The notes below the pieces were generated by a model that made no database searches, was not told the DNA's origin, and saw only the letters and a list, made by a program, of their open reading frames with translations. From Megamerina dolium (lineage: Eukaryota; Arthropoda; Insecta; Diptera; Megamerinidae): 64,000 bases of DNA. The position numbers were made by a program, and so were the translations under genes. Numbering within the stretch: position 1 is the stretch's first letter; every line of letters starts with the position of its first letter. This document shows, one piece after another, positions 1 through 12,585 of the stretch. The DNA lies in NCBI GenBank assembly GCA_963854835.1, contig OY978529.1:50543026-50607025 (forward strand), given 5' to 3'.

Positions 1-1518
1 ATTTGAGTATATTGAATACTGAGTGTGTTAAATAATATACTCTTAATTTAGTTTTTGTTTGGTATATACTGTTTTTGTAGAGAAACTTTACTATAACTTA
101 CAATAGGAAATAATTCTTAGATTGTATATAGAATCAACAACACTGATTGACCAAACTTTAATCGGAACAAAAGTACAAATTAGATTATATACAAACTAAC
201 CAAGAAAATATATATTTGAAATTGTTGTGTAAACATTTTGTTATACATCAATATTTTGTTGTATCTCGAAGAGATATTTTAAACTTTTCAAATAAATATC
301 CTTCTTGTATTATGGGATTATTAGCCTGTCTCTTGCCAATTATGATAATACTTTTCATCTGAACTTATTCATTGTACAGTGTGATGTATGTAATATGAGT
401 ATGATATTTCAATGAATTTAGGATCAATTCAATTTTCAATTGTATTTGTTTTATGTTATTTTTTGTTGTTATCCATCAGTATCCATGTATATTGTTTTTT
501 GGGTAGATATTATTATTGTCATGAATAAATTTTCAATATATGTAACTATATATGAATCGATGTTACCATATAACTTTCACAGAACATAAGAGCATATGAT
601 TGTACATATGTTCATAGAGATGTATAAATTTACTTTGTCAAGCTTTATTGTACATATGTTAATTCTCTACAATGTGTTACTGACTTGATTAGCATTTATG
701 ATGATATAGCACATTTATACGGATATTTGTTAGTTGGCTTTTATACATACATACTGTCGTATGTATGTGTATTATTCTAGTATTTATGTAAATATAGTCA
801 ATTATGTATTGTCATATTATAAATTATAATACGGATACGGCTTACTAATTTGGTACAAATTAGAAAGATATTTTTGTGTTTTAAAATTTAATTAAAATTG
901 TACTCGTAAATAATATTAAAAAAAAAAAATGTATCTATATAAATATCTAAGATTTTTATTTTGCATAATGATAAAATAATTTGTAGAAATTTTAATATAA
1001 TTACTATGCCATAAGCGTGGATAAATTATTGCACGAGAAATATTTATAAACATTGTAGCACATTTTCCTAATTACAAAATAATTTTTAGCTATAAAGGCA
1101 ACAAGTAGTAATGGCAATGATACATCAACACCATGTGGACTATATATTATTAAAAACCAATAAATATGAGCCATTCCGTGTTGGTTAATGTCTACTTGCT
1201 GTTGCTAATATTGACTGTGTAAATTCGTGTATATGTACATATTCTTTACGTTGTATGTATATGTATCAATGTATATTTTAGATGATATGACATATATTTA
1301 TATTGCGTTGGAGGACAGAAAAAAAGGCACTTTGCTTTGACATTCCAGTGAGAAAGAAATTTGTTGCCCAAAATATGCTAATATTAATGTAGGATTACAA
1401 AATGGAATTTTATCACTGGACTACAATTAAAAGGAATAAACTAACTTTAATAACATTTTATTTCACTAAAAATGCAATATAATATTGATGTAGCCTAGAT
1501 TTTTTCAAAATTTCAGTC
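1..1518. other. AT-rich non-coding stretch
   Basis: I see no gene here. The sequence is AT-rich with short palindromic TACATATGTA-type words and an A run near 920. It could belong to a long 5' intron of the Beat gene downstream, but nothing in it shows that. Confidence 0.5.
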
Positions 1519-2780
1519 TTAGGAGCATCAGTAGTAAAAAGAAATCCATTATTTTTCCAATAGATGGCTTTAGTAATCTGTTTCTCGCGTTGTATAAGTG
1601 CGATCGGGTTACGCTGGATGGCGTTAGAAAGATATGATTTCGTACCAAATAAACTTTTCTCGCAGTTTTGTGATTGCTTGACTCAGTATTGTTTGAGCAC
1701 ACATCAAAGATGGACACCAGTAAAGAGAAAATACGCCATATTGTACAGTTTTTCTTCGATAAAGACGAAAACGCAAGGCAGATGGCTGAAAATGTGAATA
1801 GTGTTTATGGTTCTGATACTGTAACAGTCAATCATGTGCAATTTTGGTTTCGTCGATTTTGATGTCGGAATTTGAATGTCAAAGATGCACCACGCTCTGG
1901 AAGGCTAATTGTCGATAAAATAATGGAAATCGTTGAGTCTGACCATCATATAAACACTGCTTATATTGCCCAAGAGCTAAACATTGCACAAAAAACCGTT
2001 TGGAACCATTTAAATAAGGCTGTATACAAAAAGAAGCTCGATGTATGGGTGCCACACGAGTTAACACAAAAAAAAAAAATCATGGACCGAATTTCCATCT
2101 GCGGATCGCTGCTGAATCGCAACAAAATCGATCCATTTCTGAAGCGGATGGTTACTGGTGATGAAAAGTGGATCACTTACGATAACGTCAAATGGTAGTG
2201 GTCGAATTGCGGTGAGCCGGCGCAAACGGTGGCCAAGCCAGGATTGACGGTCAGGAAGGTTGTGCTATGTGTTTGGTGGGATTGGCAGGGAATCATCTAC
2301 TATGAGCTGCTTCCCTACGTCCAAACACTTAATTATGACCTGTACTGTCAACAATTAGAATTGGACAATTGGAATTGAAGCGGCCAGCTTTGGCCAATAT
2401 GAGTGGAATTGTATTCCATCAGGACAACGCCAGGCCACACACATCGTTACTAACTCGCCAGGAGCTCCAGGAGCTTGGTTGGGAGGTTCTTATGCATCCA
2501 CCTTATAGTCCGGACCTGGCACCAGGTTCCAGTCTATGGCGAATGATTTTGCTGATGAAAAATTCGTCTCAAGAGAAGCTTGTGAAAATCGACTGTCCCA
2601 GTTTTTTGTCAATAGGGACGAGGGTTTCTATTAGAGTAGCATTATGAAATTACCTTCAGAATGGTAACAAATTATCGAAGAAAACGGTACATATATGACC
2701 AAAATCGGATCATTTTAACTATGCTAAATAAAATCTTCAATTTAATGCAAAAATAATGGATTTCTTTTTACTAGACCTTA
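1519..2780 (+). mobile_element. mariner element (mellifera-like), degenerate
   Basis: This is a nearly full-length mariner DNA transposon of about 1.26 kb. The two ends are imperfect inverted repeats sharing AGTAAAAAGAAATCCATTAT (1533-1553 and, inverted, 2752-2772). The left end carries a few extra bases between TTAGG and the shared core. A TA follows the right end, as expected of a TA target site. Inside lies a broken transposase in the element's orientation. The truncated copy at 6540-6862 and the remnant at 4215-4755 belong to the same or a closely related lineage. The subfamily is assigned from the transposase style (WSKxGEPAQT and HQDNARPH type motifs) and is less certain than the mariner call. 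Confidence 0.9.
1710..2718 (+). pseudogene. mariner transposase pseudogene
   Basis: The reading frame starts at MDTSKEKIRHI and spans about 336 codons, the normal mariner transposase size of about 345. The N-terminal helix-turn-helix region ends in WFRRF. An in-frame TGA at about 1861 interrupts the linker, where an Arg codon (CGA) would fit. The frame resumes with the GRP-like APRSGR motif and the first catalytic Asp in VTGDEKW. A TAG at 2196-2198 and a frameshift near 2360 follow. The second catalytic Asp is in VFHQDNARPHTS. The third block begins HPPYSPDLAP, but an indel removes the expected following SD. The C-terminal part is readable only by changing frame and ends with TAA at 2716-2718. 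It cannot encode an active enzyme. Confidence 0.9.
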
Positions 2781-4214
2781 TAATCAGACTTTTAATGATT
2801 TTTCTCTCCTTCAAAATTCGAAAAAATATTAATATAGCTAGAGCCAATTTTAAATAAGAAATTAAAAAATAATCCAAATAACTTTATTACTCTTTCATCA
2901 AACCTTCGTATATATTTTTCTAAAATTTTCAACCAATAATGGTCATCCCTTGTTTCATAAATTGACTTAATTAAAATATGGTATTGGAGAATGACGCTAT
3001 TTCAATTGATAGGCTGTCATTTAATATTTATGCTGACATCAATATCAGCATCATAATTGATAAGTGAAATGATTAAATAAATATATCGTTGTATATAGCT
3101 TTATTAGATCTTAAAATGGTTTAACAAATTGAATGAACTTTTCAATAAGTATGAACATCTGTTTTCATCGTCTTATTATATGGTAAATATAGGTACCTAA
3201 CATATAATATATATGTCTTCAGGTATTTTCTTGTAAATATTTATACAAGTAAAACTCGTATATCACCATAGTCATCATCATAATCTTACCGTCCTACGTC
3301 CCAATCGCTATCAATATCCATTCTCATCCGTTGTACATCAATACGATATATATTCGTATCTGCTTTTACCAATTTAATCACTTAAGCCAATAAATGTTGG
3401 TAAAGTTGGTAAATGGTTACTATCCATTATCGTTGTCGTCCACATTCTCGTACCCATCCCGTCGTCGTCGTCGTCGTTATACTTTATCTTCTTTCGTTTG
3501 TTTCGTCTGATGCTTCATGGCGTAATTGATTCTTAAAGTTTAAAGAAGGTCACTTGTGAGAACATTAATTTTTATTCACTTTGACATTTTGCTTCTAGTA
3601 TCTAAGGGTATATGTACTGTATTTACAAGTATATATGTTATGTACAAATATTTAGGTATGTACAAGTATTCTGTTATAGTATTTTCGATAGAATGGAATA
3701 CTATACTGGCATGCTGAAATATACGTAGCAATGTGTATATTCATTCAAGTATCTAAAAAAGCAAAAGTTAGATACTTAAATTAAAATAACAACAACAACA
3801 ACAATATCAACAACAAATATATGGATATTTTGCTCAATGAGAGAAGAACATTTTAGTTTGTAAATAAAATTAATGATAATTTTTCTTCTATTTTTTCTTT
3901 CTTTTTTCTTTTTGGGTTTTGCTAAGAAAATGCTCAAAATTACTCTTTGAAAGAGCGACTTTCTTTTTTGTTTTTTCCTGAATTACGACGAAAAATACTA
4001 ATAGGAATTAATGTATTTACTTCCAAGCTTTTCTATTATTTTTTTTTTTTCAATTTTTCTATATCTCTGCAAGATCTATATAGGTCAATGCGACAAACAG
4101 CTTACTTTTATTGAATGTCATTATTGATCGATTGATTTCAATACGTTGACGTCATTCACACTAATTACTTTGTGCATTATGTGTAATCGAGGAAGTCTTG
4201 ATCCAATGTAACAA
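2781..4214. other. AT-rich non-coding stretch with short microsatellites
   Basis: No gene is seen. It contains a (GTC)n run near 3456-3477, a CAACAA-rich patch near 3790-3815 and several poly-T tracts. No repeat family is recognised. Confidence 0.5.
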
Positions 4215-4755
4215 AATATGACAATTTCTTGTGATCAAAGCCCACTGAAGCGGCTCAAACGAGGCCCAAACCAAGATTAAGGGCTAGGAAGGGTCTGGTG
4301 TGCAATTGGTGATATTGGAAAGTTATAATTCACTATAAGCGGTTTCCATATGGCCAATCATTAAATTTTTCAGCTGTAAGCAATTCGACCATTTGAAGCT
4401 AACAATTGAACACAAGCGACCAAAATTGGCCAACCGTAGATTTGCTGTATTCTATAAGGACAACGATGGGATACACATGTCTATAGCGATTCGCTAGAAA
4501 CTACGAGATCTTGATTTGGAAATTTTGATGGATCCGTCTTAGAGTTCGGACTTGAGCCGAACTCTAAGCCCATTATCATTTTTCTTTTTGTCATTCTGAA
4601 ACTGTTTTAGTGATAAGCCAATTGATATCATTGAGATGATTGTTAAAATCAATTTTTTAAATCAAGTTTTTCGCTTCTATGAAATTATAGAACAAAACGA
4701 TGAATATTCGGCCGAAATCGAAGAATACGAATCATATTAAATAAAATATTAAATA
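4215..4755 (+). mobile_element. decayed mariner transposase remnant
   Basis: Conceptual translation with frame changes recovers the order of a mellifera-type mariner C-terminal half: a WSKPTEAAQTRPKP-like block near 4230, a degraded VWWDWKG/YELLP-like block near 4290-4340, a YSIRTTMGYT-like relic of the HQDNARPH region near 4450, a decayed region where HPPYSPDLAP would be, and IIEQNDEYSAEIE near 4690. Stops and frameshifts are frequent. No inverted repeats remain. It is clearly older than the element at 1519-2780. It lies 15 bp from the SINE that follows. Confidence 0.7.
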
Positions 4756-4770
4756 AATATAAAAATTCTT

Positions 4771-5086
4771 CTTCGCTTCTCTTCCAATACTGTTGTGCGT
4801 GTTAAATTTGTACAGCATTAGAAGGGACCTACTTATATAAACCGGTTCCGAAGGGCAGAAGCCTTGAGACATCACTTTAACTTAGTTTTGTCACAGAACT
4901 CTTTTAAGAAGCATTTTTGGCAAATTGTGACTGACGGAAAAATTGCCAATTCTTGGCGGCAAGTAGGTAACGTTCGAAAGAAAAATCTTTTCAATATTAA
5001 ATTTTGTTATGCTTCAGTAGGGGAATGAACTCACGACCTACAGATCAGAAGGCCAACGCACCAACTACTGAGCTACGGCACCTACT
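4771..5086 (-). mobile_element. tRNA-derived SINE copy, tail missing
   Basis: Read on the minus strand this is the tRNA-like head (GCCGTAGCTCAGT, A box) at 5083-5060, then a B-box-like GGTTCAATCCC-type region near 5030, then the family body down to the AACACGCACAACAG block near 4797. It lacks the terminal hairpin and (CCTAA)n tail seen at 54.2 kb. Identity with the copies at 30.9 and 54.2 kb is obvious over most of its length. Confidence 0.85.
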
Positions 5087-5904
5087 TTTCACAATTAAAT
5101 ATTATGGTAATTAAAAGCACTGGTCTTAAATCCGAGGCTTGAGCTTTTTTCTAAACCCACAATAAATTTTGACAATGAAACTAGTCTTTCAAAAACTTAT
5201 TTTTATTAATTTCATTCAGTTCTTAAATTTATTTATAACTAACGTGACAACAATCACATCTCTATTCAATTCAATATTTTTCGAAAATACAAAAATCCAA
5301 TTTTATTTCGTTTACATCGTTTTTAGGTTTTTATCCTTCAATTTAACCAATAGTTAAACTGAAAATATCTACAATATATGCAGATATTCGAAACTATTTC
5401 ATTCTCGGGCAAAAGGAAACTTTGTTGAGTGTTGTAAACGCAGAAAAAAAAAAAAATAAAAAATAAAAAAAACAAACATATAAAAACTAGATAAAATTTT
5501 TAATATATTTAATTGAATCCTTAAAGCTTTCAGCAAAATGAAAACAAAATACATTTTTGCTGTAGGTATATTATATTAAGTATTTGGTGGAAGTCATTAA
5601 AGACTAATCTATACCATATCCATTAGCTAAACTTTTTCGGGGTATTTTTTGTGTTGTTTTTTTGTTTTTTGCAATTTACATTCATCCTATGCAAAGACAA
5701 AAAAAAACAAAAAGTTTCATTTCAAATAACTATTCGTACTCACACATATGTAGGTACTATACTTGTATATCTATATTTTATATATATGGATATATATGTT
5801 CGAATATGCCATTAGCTATACATATGTAGAAATTTATCACAATGCTTATACATTAATCTTTTCACAATTTTTTTTTGCCTCTCTTCTAACTATGTGTATT
5901 TCAG
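5087..5904. other. Upstream flank or intron of the Beat gene
   Basis: No confident exon is seen. An ATG-initiated hydrophobic ORF at 5169-5357 begins somewhat like a signal peptide (MKLVFQKLIFINF), but the region is so AT-rich that this is expected by chance, and no donor of the right phase stands out. A T-rich tract and the acceptor TGTATTTCAG precede the first recognised exon. Confidence 0.4.
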
Positions 5905-8225
5905 ATTTCACCCACAGTCTACGTCTAGTTGAGGTACGTGTACCCAAGTACATGATAAAGGGTTCAGTAGCACAATTGGAATGTGTATACGATTTAGATG
6001 GTGAGGCATTGTATTCGGTTAAATGGTACAAGGACGGCAATGAGTTTTATCGATACGTGCCGCGTGATATGCCGCCAGCACAAACATTTCTATTGCCTGG
6101 TGTTGTGGTCGATGTAAGTAAAAAATATATATTTTTTCTCTTTCTTTTTTCTTTTTTTTTTCTTTTACTAACTTTAAAAGTTGCAGCAGTATATTTAAAT
6201 ATTAAATCATACATTTAAAAAAAAAGGAATATTTTGATTTGAATCAATATGTTGTAATTCATTTTGGATGCTCTTAACTGTTACGTTACATTGAATGCAA
6301 TTTCTACAGCAAATTGTGACAGTCACGGTAGTATTCACATTTTTAGTGAAGATTTCAAGAGTTTATATTTAGAAACAATTGCTTGAAATTAATAACTTGA
6401 GATGCTTTTATTACTAAGACATATAATCTATTCATAGTACAAGAAATTTGTAGTATCATCAGCAGTCGGTTTGTGGTAAAAAATTCCTTAAAAGAACCTC
6501 TCTTTTTAAAGGTACTGGGTATGAGAAGTACTGCTTCCTTGCCCCAGTACTGCGAATGATCTATTGTATAACCCAAAGCGCTCATTAATTTCACATTTTC
6601 AGTCGTCTGGCTTACGTTTTCGCCTTTATCGAAGAAAAACTGTAAAATATGGCGTATTTTTTCTTTACTGGTGTCCATTTTTGACGAGTTCTCAAACAAT
6701 ACTGGGTGAAGCAATCACAAAACTGCCTGAAAAGTTTATTTAGTACGACATCCTTTCTTTCTAATGCCATCTAGCGTAAACCGATCGCACTTATACAACG
6801 GGAGATACATATTACTGAAGCCATCTTTTGGAAAAATAATGGATTACTATACTATTAATAAATTTCCGCTGCATATATTAATGCGCTTTTGTATCCTAAC
6901 TTCCAGTTGTACAATTCAAGTGATGCCATCGTTACACTAAAGGATGTAAATTTACAATCATCTGGACGATTTCGTTGTGAGGTATCGGGTGAGGCGCCAT
7001 CATTTCAAACAGTGACCGAACATTCTGATATGATCGTTGTCTGTAAGTACCTCTATATAACACTTTCAATTAAAATAAATTTAATAAAATATAATAGATA
7101 TTAGAAATAGTATAATTAGAGAATAGGATTTTGAGTCAAACAACTTTTAAGAATAGGAAATAAATTCAATTAAATTATGTTCGTGTTCTCCTCCTTTACA
7201 GCTTTGCCCGATCAAGGTCCACCAAAAATTACCGGTGCTAGACCACGACATCAAGTTGGTGATTGGTTACGTTTGAATTGTACTGCTGGTCGTTCAAAAC
7301 CTGCTGTCCAGCTGGCATGGTTTATCAATAATGATCCAGCCGAACCGTATATGGTGCGAAAATATGATACCATCATCTCAGGTCGTGATGGTTTGGAAAC
7401 AACTGTCCTAGGATTACAATTTCGTGTAGAGCAACAACATTTTCGTCATGGCGATATGAAATTGAAGGTAATTTTGAACGATTTATTAAGGCTAAAGAGT
7501 GAAAGAGCGAAAAAGGAAGTTGACTTTCAATATCTCATCTCCTTATATCATTTATTATAGTGTGTAGCCTCACTATCATCCTTTTATTGGCGTAGTAATG
7601 AAGAGTCCATCATTGGGGATCGCCCACAAAAAGCGCCCGTTTTGGAATCACGTGAAACCGTGTATGCACGTAATTCACGTGCTGATCCAGTACAAGGTTC
7701 GTTTACACCGTTATTGCCTACCAAACTGAACATTCATTTCCAATGAATACCAATAGACATTTATTTTTATGACTGTTTATTCTTTCTCTTCTCTTCTCTT
7801 CTCATATACGTTCATATGCAGCAAGTCGTACAAATTCCATTGTTCACGCTCATGCACCGAATTTATTTATCTTATTTATACCGGTCATTATTATGTTGTT
7901 CGGTTATATGGAGCGTTCATATTTGTGGCAGCAAATTTTTATGTTCAAACTTTTTGTGGAAAACAACAAACAACAGCAACAACAACAACAACTGGTAGCT
8001 AACGATAGAAATGGAGGAGCTGTAGCAACGCGAAATTTAGGTGAAATGCTGAGAGATGAATTAAATGATGATTATTATGATAATGTGGTTGAAGTAGCGA
8101 TTGTGCCAAAGGAGAATTTTATTTTTAAGCATATACCAAGTTTATCGCTAATACTATTTAATAATATTCATATTTCCACTACAACGAAAGCTGCTCGTGT
8201 TCAGAAATTTATGTTTACGAGATAG
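5905..8225 (+). CDS. beat: Beaten path (Beat) family two-Ig-domain protein, five exons, 5' exon missing
   Basis: Beat proteins are immunoglobulin-domain neuronal proteins that bind Side-family partners in axon guidance and synapse choice. Exons are inferred at 5905-6113, 6907-7042, 7202-7467, 7561-7696 and 7822-8225. All introns are GT-AG and all phases agree, giving 382 codons plus a stop. Ig1 has LECVYDL and FRCEVSG as its Cys pair, with the Beat hallmark VKWYKDGNEFYRY. Ig2 has LNCTAG and LKCVAS as its Cys pair, plus SKPAVQLAWFINN and the DGLETTVLGLQF block typical of the family. NSS and NCT are possible N-glycosylation sites. A hydrophobic stretch NLFILFIPVIIMLFGY (about residues 262-277 of this partial protein) could anchor it in the membrane. 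A hydrophilic tail with seven Gln follows. The first exon begins inside a codon, so the signal-peptide exon lies upstream and was not found. The subgroup (I-VII) is unresolved. The last exon is supported only by an open frame and a good acceptor. Confidence 0.88.
6540..6862 (-). mobile_element. Truncated mariner (5' end only) in a Beat intron
   Basis: On the minus strand the ORF MDTSKEKIRHILQFFFDKGEN matches the N-terminus of the transposase at 1710, and the non-coding leader is also shared up to the ATCCATTATTTTTCC end near 6845-6830. Homology ends around 6540, so only the transposon's 5' quarter remains. It lies in the intron between the exons at 5905-6113 and 6907-7042 and stops about 45 bp short of the acceptor at 6906. 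Confidence 0.85.
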
Positions 8226-8279
8226 CTACATTAATTCAATTAGGTTTAGTTATTTGTATTCATTTAGAATATTTAGTTA

Positions 8280-8285
8280 AATAAA
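8280..8285 (+). promoter_or_regulatory. Candidate poly(A) signal of the Beat gene
   Basis: This AATAAA lies 55 bp after the stop codon and is the first canonical hexamer downstream. Other AATAAA hexamers follow near 8470 and 8552, so the true 3' end is uncertain. Confidence 0.4.
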
Positions 8286-9024
8286 AAAAAAAAAAACATT
8301 TAATCTTAAAATATTTACAAATATAATTTTAATTATTTTTATTTTTCTATTTTATTAAAACTATTATGATTTTATTTTTGCACATTGTAAATAGCGTAAT
8401 TAAGTAATATTTTGAAAAAAAAAAAAAAATTTTGTAAATATGTAAAATATAAATTTCTAACTTTAAATTAATTTTAAAATAAATTCCATTTTTAAATGTC
8501 TTGCAAGTTCCAAAACAGAATATATAGAGAGAGAGAGAGAATCAAATCCAATAAATTTTAAATTTAATATCTACTATGTAATGTAATTGTAATTTTGAGA
8601 GTAAGTGTATACAAAAAAAAAAAAAAAAAAAAAAACAAAGACAAATTTTAACAAGAAAAAATAAGGCTTTTTATTTTCTAGTCCTTAAGTACATACATAT
8701 ATACATAAATACATACATATAATATATCCATACATATACATAATAAATTGTAATGAACACACTCAAGAATGTAATAACGAAAAATAATAAAGAAATAATA
8801 TTATTACAATACAATAACAGCAAAGAAATATTTTATATAATTCTATTTGAAATTCATATGGTGAACACACTCCATTAAAGCTGTATGTTCTATTTTAGCA
8901 CTAAGTAAGTATCAAGCTTTTCAATTAGAATTATATCCAATTCCAATATACAATCAGTTCAGAGTGGAATATATTACTTGTTCCAAACCTCATCGCTAAA
9001 AAGAATGTATATTAGGTTAAGAGA
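8286..9024. other. AT-rich stretch downstream of Beat
   Basis: Possible 3' UTR at the start. It holds poly-A tracts (one near 8612-8634), an (AG)n microsatellite at 8526-8540 and ATACATAC-type runs. No gene is seen. Confidence 0.5.
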
Positions 9025-9174
9025 TTAACCACACATACACCTCCATAAGCAGGTCCATTCTAATCACACCACAGGTTAACCACACATACACCTATATAAG
9101 CAGGTCCATTCTAATACTGGCCAAAATTTAAGATGCACAATAGTTCTGGAAGAGAATCTCGGTCAAAGGGCCCT
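9025..9174 (+). repeat. SINE 3' fragment with a 50-bp-period duplication
   Basis: A unit beginning TTAACCACACATACACCT and ending GTCCATTCTAAT occurs at 9025-9064 and again at 9075-9114. The second unit runs into a stretch (TCTAATACTGGCCAAAATT, AGAGAATCTCGG, GGGCCCTTCGTGG) that matches the 3' part of the SINE at 59.35-59.69 kb. It is therefore a diverged 3' piece of the second SINE subfamily, partly duplicated in tandem. Confidence 0.6.
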
Positions 9175-12100
9175 TCGTGGTCTATAAGTACCAAATTTTT
9201 TTCGCATTTTATTGCAAAATTTTCATATGAAACACTTCTGAATTTTAATTCATATAAAGTTTGTCTTTCATAATGTAATATTTTATAATAGTATACTCTG
9301 AATTCATTATCGAAATACATACGATACTCTCATTCATATTTACACCATATGGTACAGATCATAATGAGAGCATACTTGTCTATACGAATATGAATCAAGT
9401 TGCCATAACCACCATCCGCGATAATGAAGCAAAAGTTACGTTTGTCGGTTTATTAACTCATTGAAAAGAAGTAAAAGTTGAGTCTTGATGTTTTACCCAA
9501 AAGCGATACAAAAGTAGTATCTACTTACATACTGACTATAAGTATATGTATATGTACATATATACATATAGTTGGTGTATGTATGTGTAATCATAAGTTC
9601 TTTTTTTTAGAAATTGTTAATTTGAATTTTATGGAAAAGCAAGCAACTAGCAAGATCAATTCATAGAGCATTAAATTTGGTGCTGTGACGAAAGTTACTT
9701 AACAGGCAGAGAAACTAAATGCAAGTATTTCATATATTCTATTGTTCAAGTGTAAGAGTAGTGGTATCTTCTACGTATTTATAAGTATTCATTTAAACAT
9801 TATGCACTTTTTTTTCTGCTTGAAAACTTTATGGAAATATTATTGGTAAGACAGTCATAGAAAGGGAGAACGAGAGAGAGAGAGAGAGAGAGATAGACAG
9901 AGAGAAAATGAAACTCATCAAAATAAAGAAAAAGTAAATTTTAATTTCCGCCAAAAATACACAAATTTCCTGAAACAGACAATAACAATAGCAATACAAA
10001 TGCATGATGTGCATATGCCAATGACATTTTGTAAATAAATAAAATGGTAAGCTGTATGATATATACATAGCCTTTACTACTATAGTAATAATGTCTCAAT
10101 AAAGTAGAGACTTCTAGAGGATATTTCATTAACTTGAAACGTTTCTTAATCATAATTGATTCCGAGAATCCTCTGAAAAGTGGGAATGATTCTGCAAAGT
10201 CTTACTGAAGCACACAAATTTCTACTGAGATGATTTTGGATTTTTAAAAAGAAAACAAGAAAATTATTTACAAAAATTTAACACATAATCTACAAATTTG
10301 TAATTTTCAAGCACAACACCCGCAATAAATTGTCGAATATAAAGGTTTCGACGATGTTGTTGTTGAATAAATATTATTCTTTAGAAATGATCTTATAATT
10401 GAAGCACAGTGGGGTAGGAGTTTCATGGAAGCTATATAAAAAAAAAATATGAATCTTGAGGAACAAAATTTTCTGCCTGAAGCTAGATATAAATCATGCA
10501 ACCATTATACCTACTATTTTTGGATACATCTATAACTCCGTAATATTCTTGTAAGACATAAAACCTCTAGGTAGGTACATACATAAATGAAAACTTTATC
10601 TTTCTGTTGTGACAATATTATAGTATTCTATATTATACTCATATGGACTTACATACAGTTATTCGTATATACGAACAATTCATAGTTCATACATTTGCAA
10701 ACGTATGCATGCACCTTTTCGATTCAATCATATAAAGTGAAAAATGGAGCATACATAAGTACGAGAAAGATTTAATTATGTATGTACATATGCAACGTAC
10801 ATAGTGCATATGCTGATGACAACATCAAAATGTCATAAAAAAGAAAGTAGAAAATGAAAGATATTGAAGGAATATAAGGAACGTATATATTTCTATAATG
10901 GAATCAAACATTTATTATTAAAACTACTTATTGTATGTAAGAGCACAGCAAGGACATCTGTAGATTGAACATATTTATTTGTATCCGATATACATTAATT
11001 TACTGGAAAATTGGATTATCATGTGTATGAACTTAAATTATAGTTGTAAATTTATGAGACTTGGTATGTAAATAAAATTGTCGGCTGACTCATTGGGACT
11101 TCTAAAGGCCATTGATGACTATTAATGGATGAAGAACTGCTTATAATGCTCTTAGAGTAAACTGTTTGTCCATAAATACATCATATCGATTAATTGGGAT
11201 CTTCAGACAGTGATAAAAACATAAAAGTATATCTCCAGAGTATCAAGAGCGATTAAATAAACCAAGCATTAGAGGTCAAAACGATAAATTCAATGATGCA
11301 ATATTATTAAGGAGTATTTGTTTGCAGCTCTGATTCGTTTTTGACAAAATAGAAATTCCTTATAAAGTACTTAACACTTGGGTACTGTGACAAAGGAATA
11401 TTCCGAAAAAATGATACATTAAAGAGGCGGCGAAGGAAGGCACTCAATAGAGATATGAAAGTCCATGTTCAATCAGCAAATGGGACTAAAAGACTGGCAT
11501 ATTCGCTTACTATTGGTTTCTAGACTATGACTATGGGAAAATAACTTTGTCTGGGACTATCTGCACGAATACGAAAATAATTATCGTTATTCTGGGGAAA
11601 TACTCTTTTAGTGACCCATAATGATCCTTTGCTTCCAACGACCACAATAGTTTCATAACCGCTAATAAGTGAATATTTTTCTTTCCTCACTCCTTTTCTC
11701 CTACCAATTTGTGCAGCTTTGTATTTTCCTTTCAGATTCTTTTCTTCTTTCTTTGTTCCTCCTGGTTTTTTTAAATTCAGTGGAGTACCTGGTATCACAA
11801 TGAGTTAAATTATGGTTTAATTAAGCCAAAATAAAATAAAAATCCATATTTCTTACAAACATGTATGATATTCAGATATGCATGCATTCAATGCGAAGAA
11901 AGTAACATTTAAAATTAAACGTGCCAAGAAAACTGAGTTGACTTTGAGTCTCAATAATGCTAAATAATCATATACGACTAGTTTAGTCTGCATGTAAAAT
12001 ATTTGTGTAAAAGTTGAGAAAACCATAATATTATTTAAAGGCGCAATTCACATGTACCTTCTTAACATGTGATATGTCACTAAGCCGTAAACGAATGAAT

Positions 12101-12585
12101 GAACTCAAAACGAAATAAAATATAGTAAATTCAATTATGTTGCTACTGATGAAGATGCTGATGAAGTTTGGTAAGACTTGCAAAATATTAAATACATAGT
12201 ACACAGTTGTATATCCATACAATGTCGTCATATACTGAATGTTGTAAATAAAACCAATTTGTTTCACATTTTGCTTAATTTCATTTTGTGGTGATAATTC
12301 TATTTGCAAACGGATGTCTTATTTTTGCCATTTTTTTTTTCTTCCATACCAAAAGTCTTAAAGAAATATTATAATAAAAATGTAATATGACATAATTTTC
12401 GGCGAAAAAAAAATGTAGTTGTTGTTGTTAATGTTTAAGTAGAGAAGCAGTAGTATATAGGAATTTATCACAGCTTACTATAAAATTATTTCAAATGATA
12501 ATTTAATGAACGTTAAATAAGTGCAATGGAGTTATACATAGTAAGTTCTATGGAAAGTTGGATGTGCCCTAAGATTTTAATTTCC
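9175..12585. other. Non-coding stretch
   Basis: No convincing gene is seen. It contains a (GA)n microsatellite at 9872-9893 and simple ATACATAT words. A Lys-rich ORF on the minus strand at 11520-11798 (92 codons, with KKPGGTKKEEKNLKGKYKAA) matches no family I know and has no supporting signals. Confidence 0.45.

Noticed and set aside
5169..5357. Hydrophobic ORF as the Beat signal-peptide exon
   Set aside because: Hydrophobic start is expected by chance in this composition, and no donor of the required phase is evident.
11520..11798. Lys-rich 92-codon minus-strand ORF
   Set aside because: No family recognised and no promoter or splice support; noted only as a low-quality candidate.
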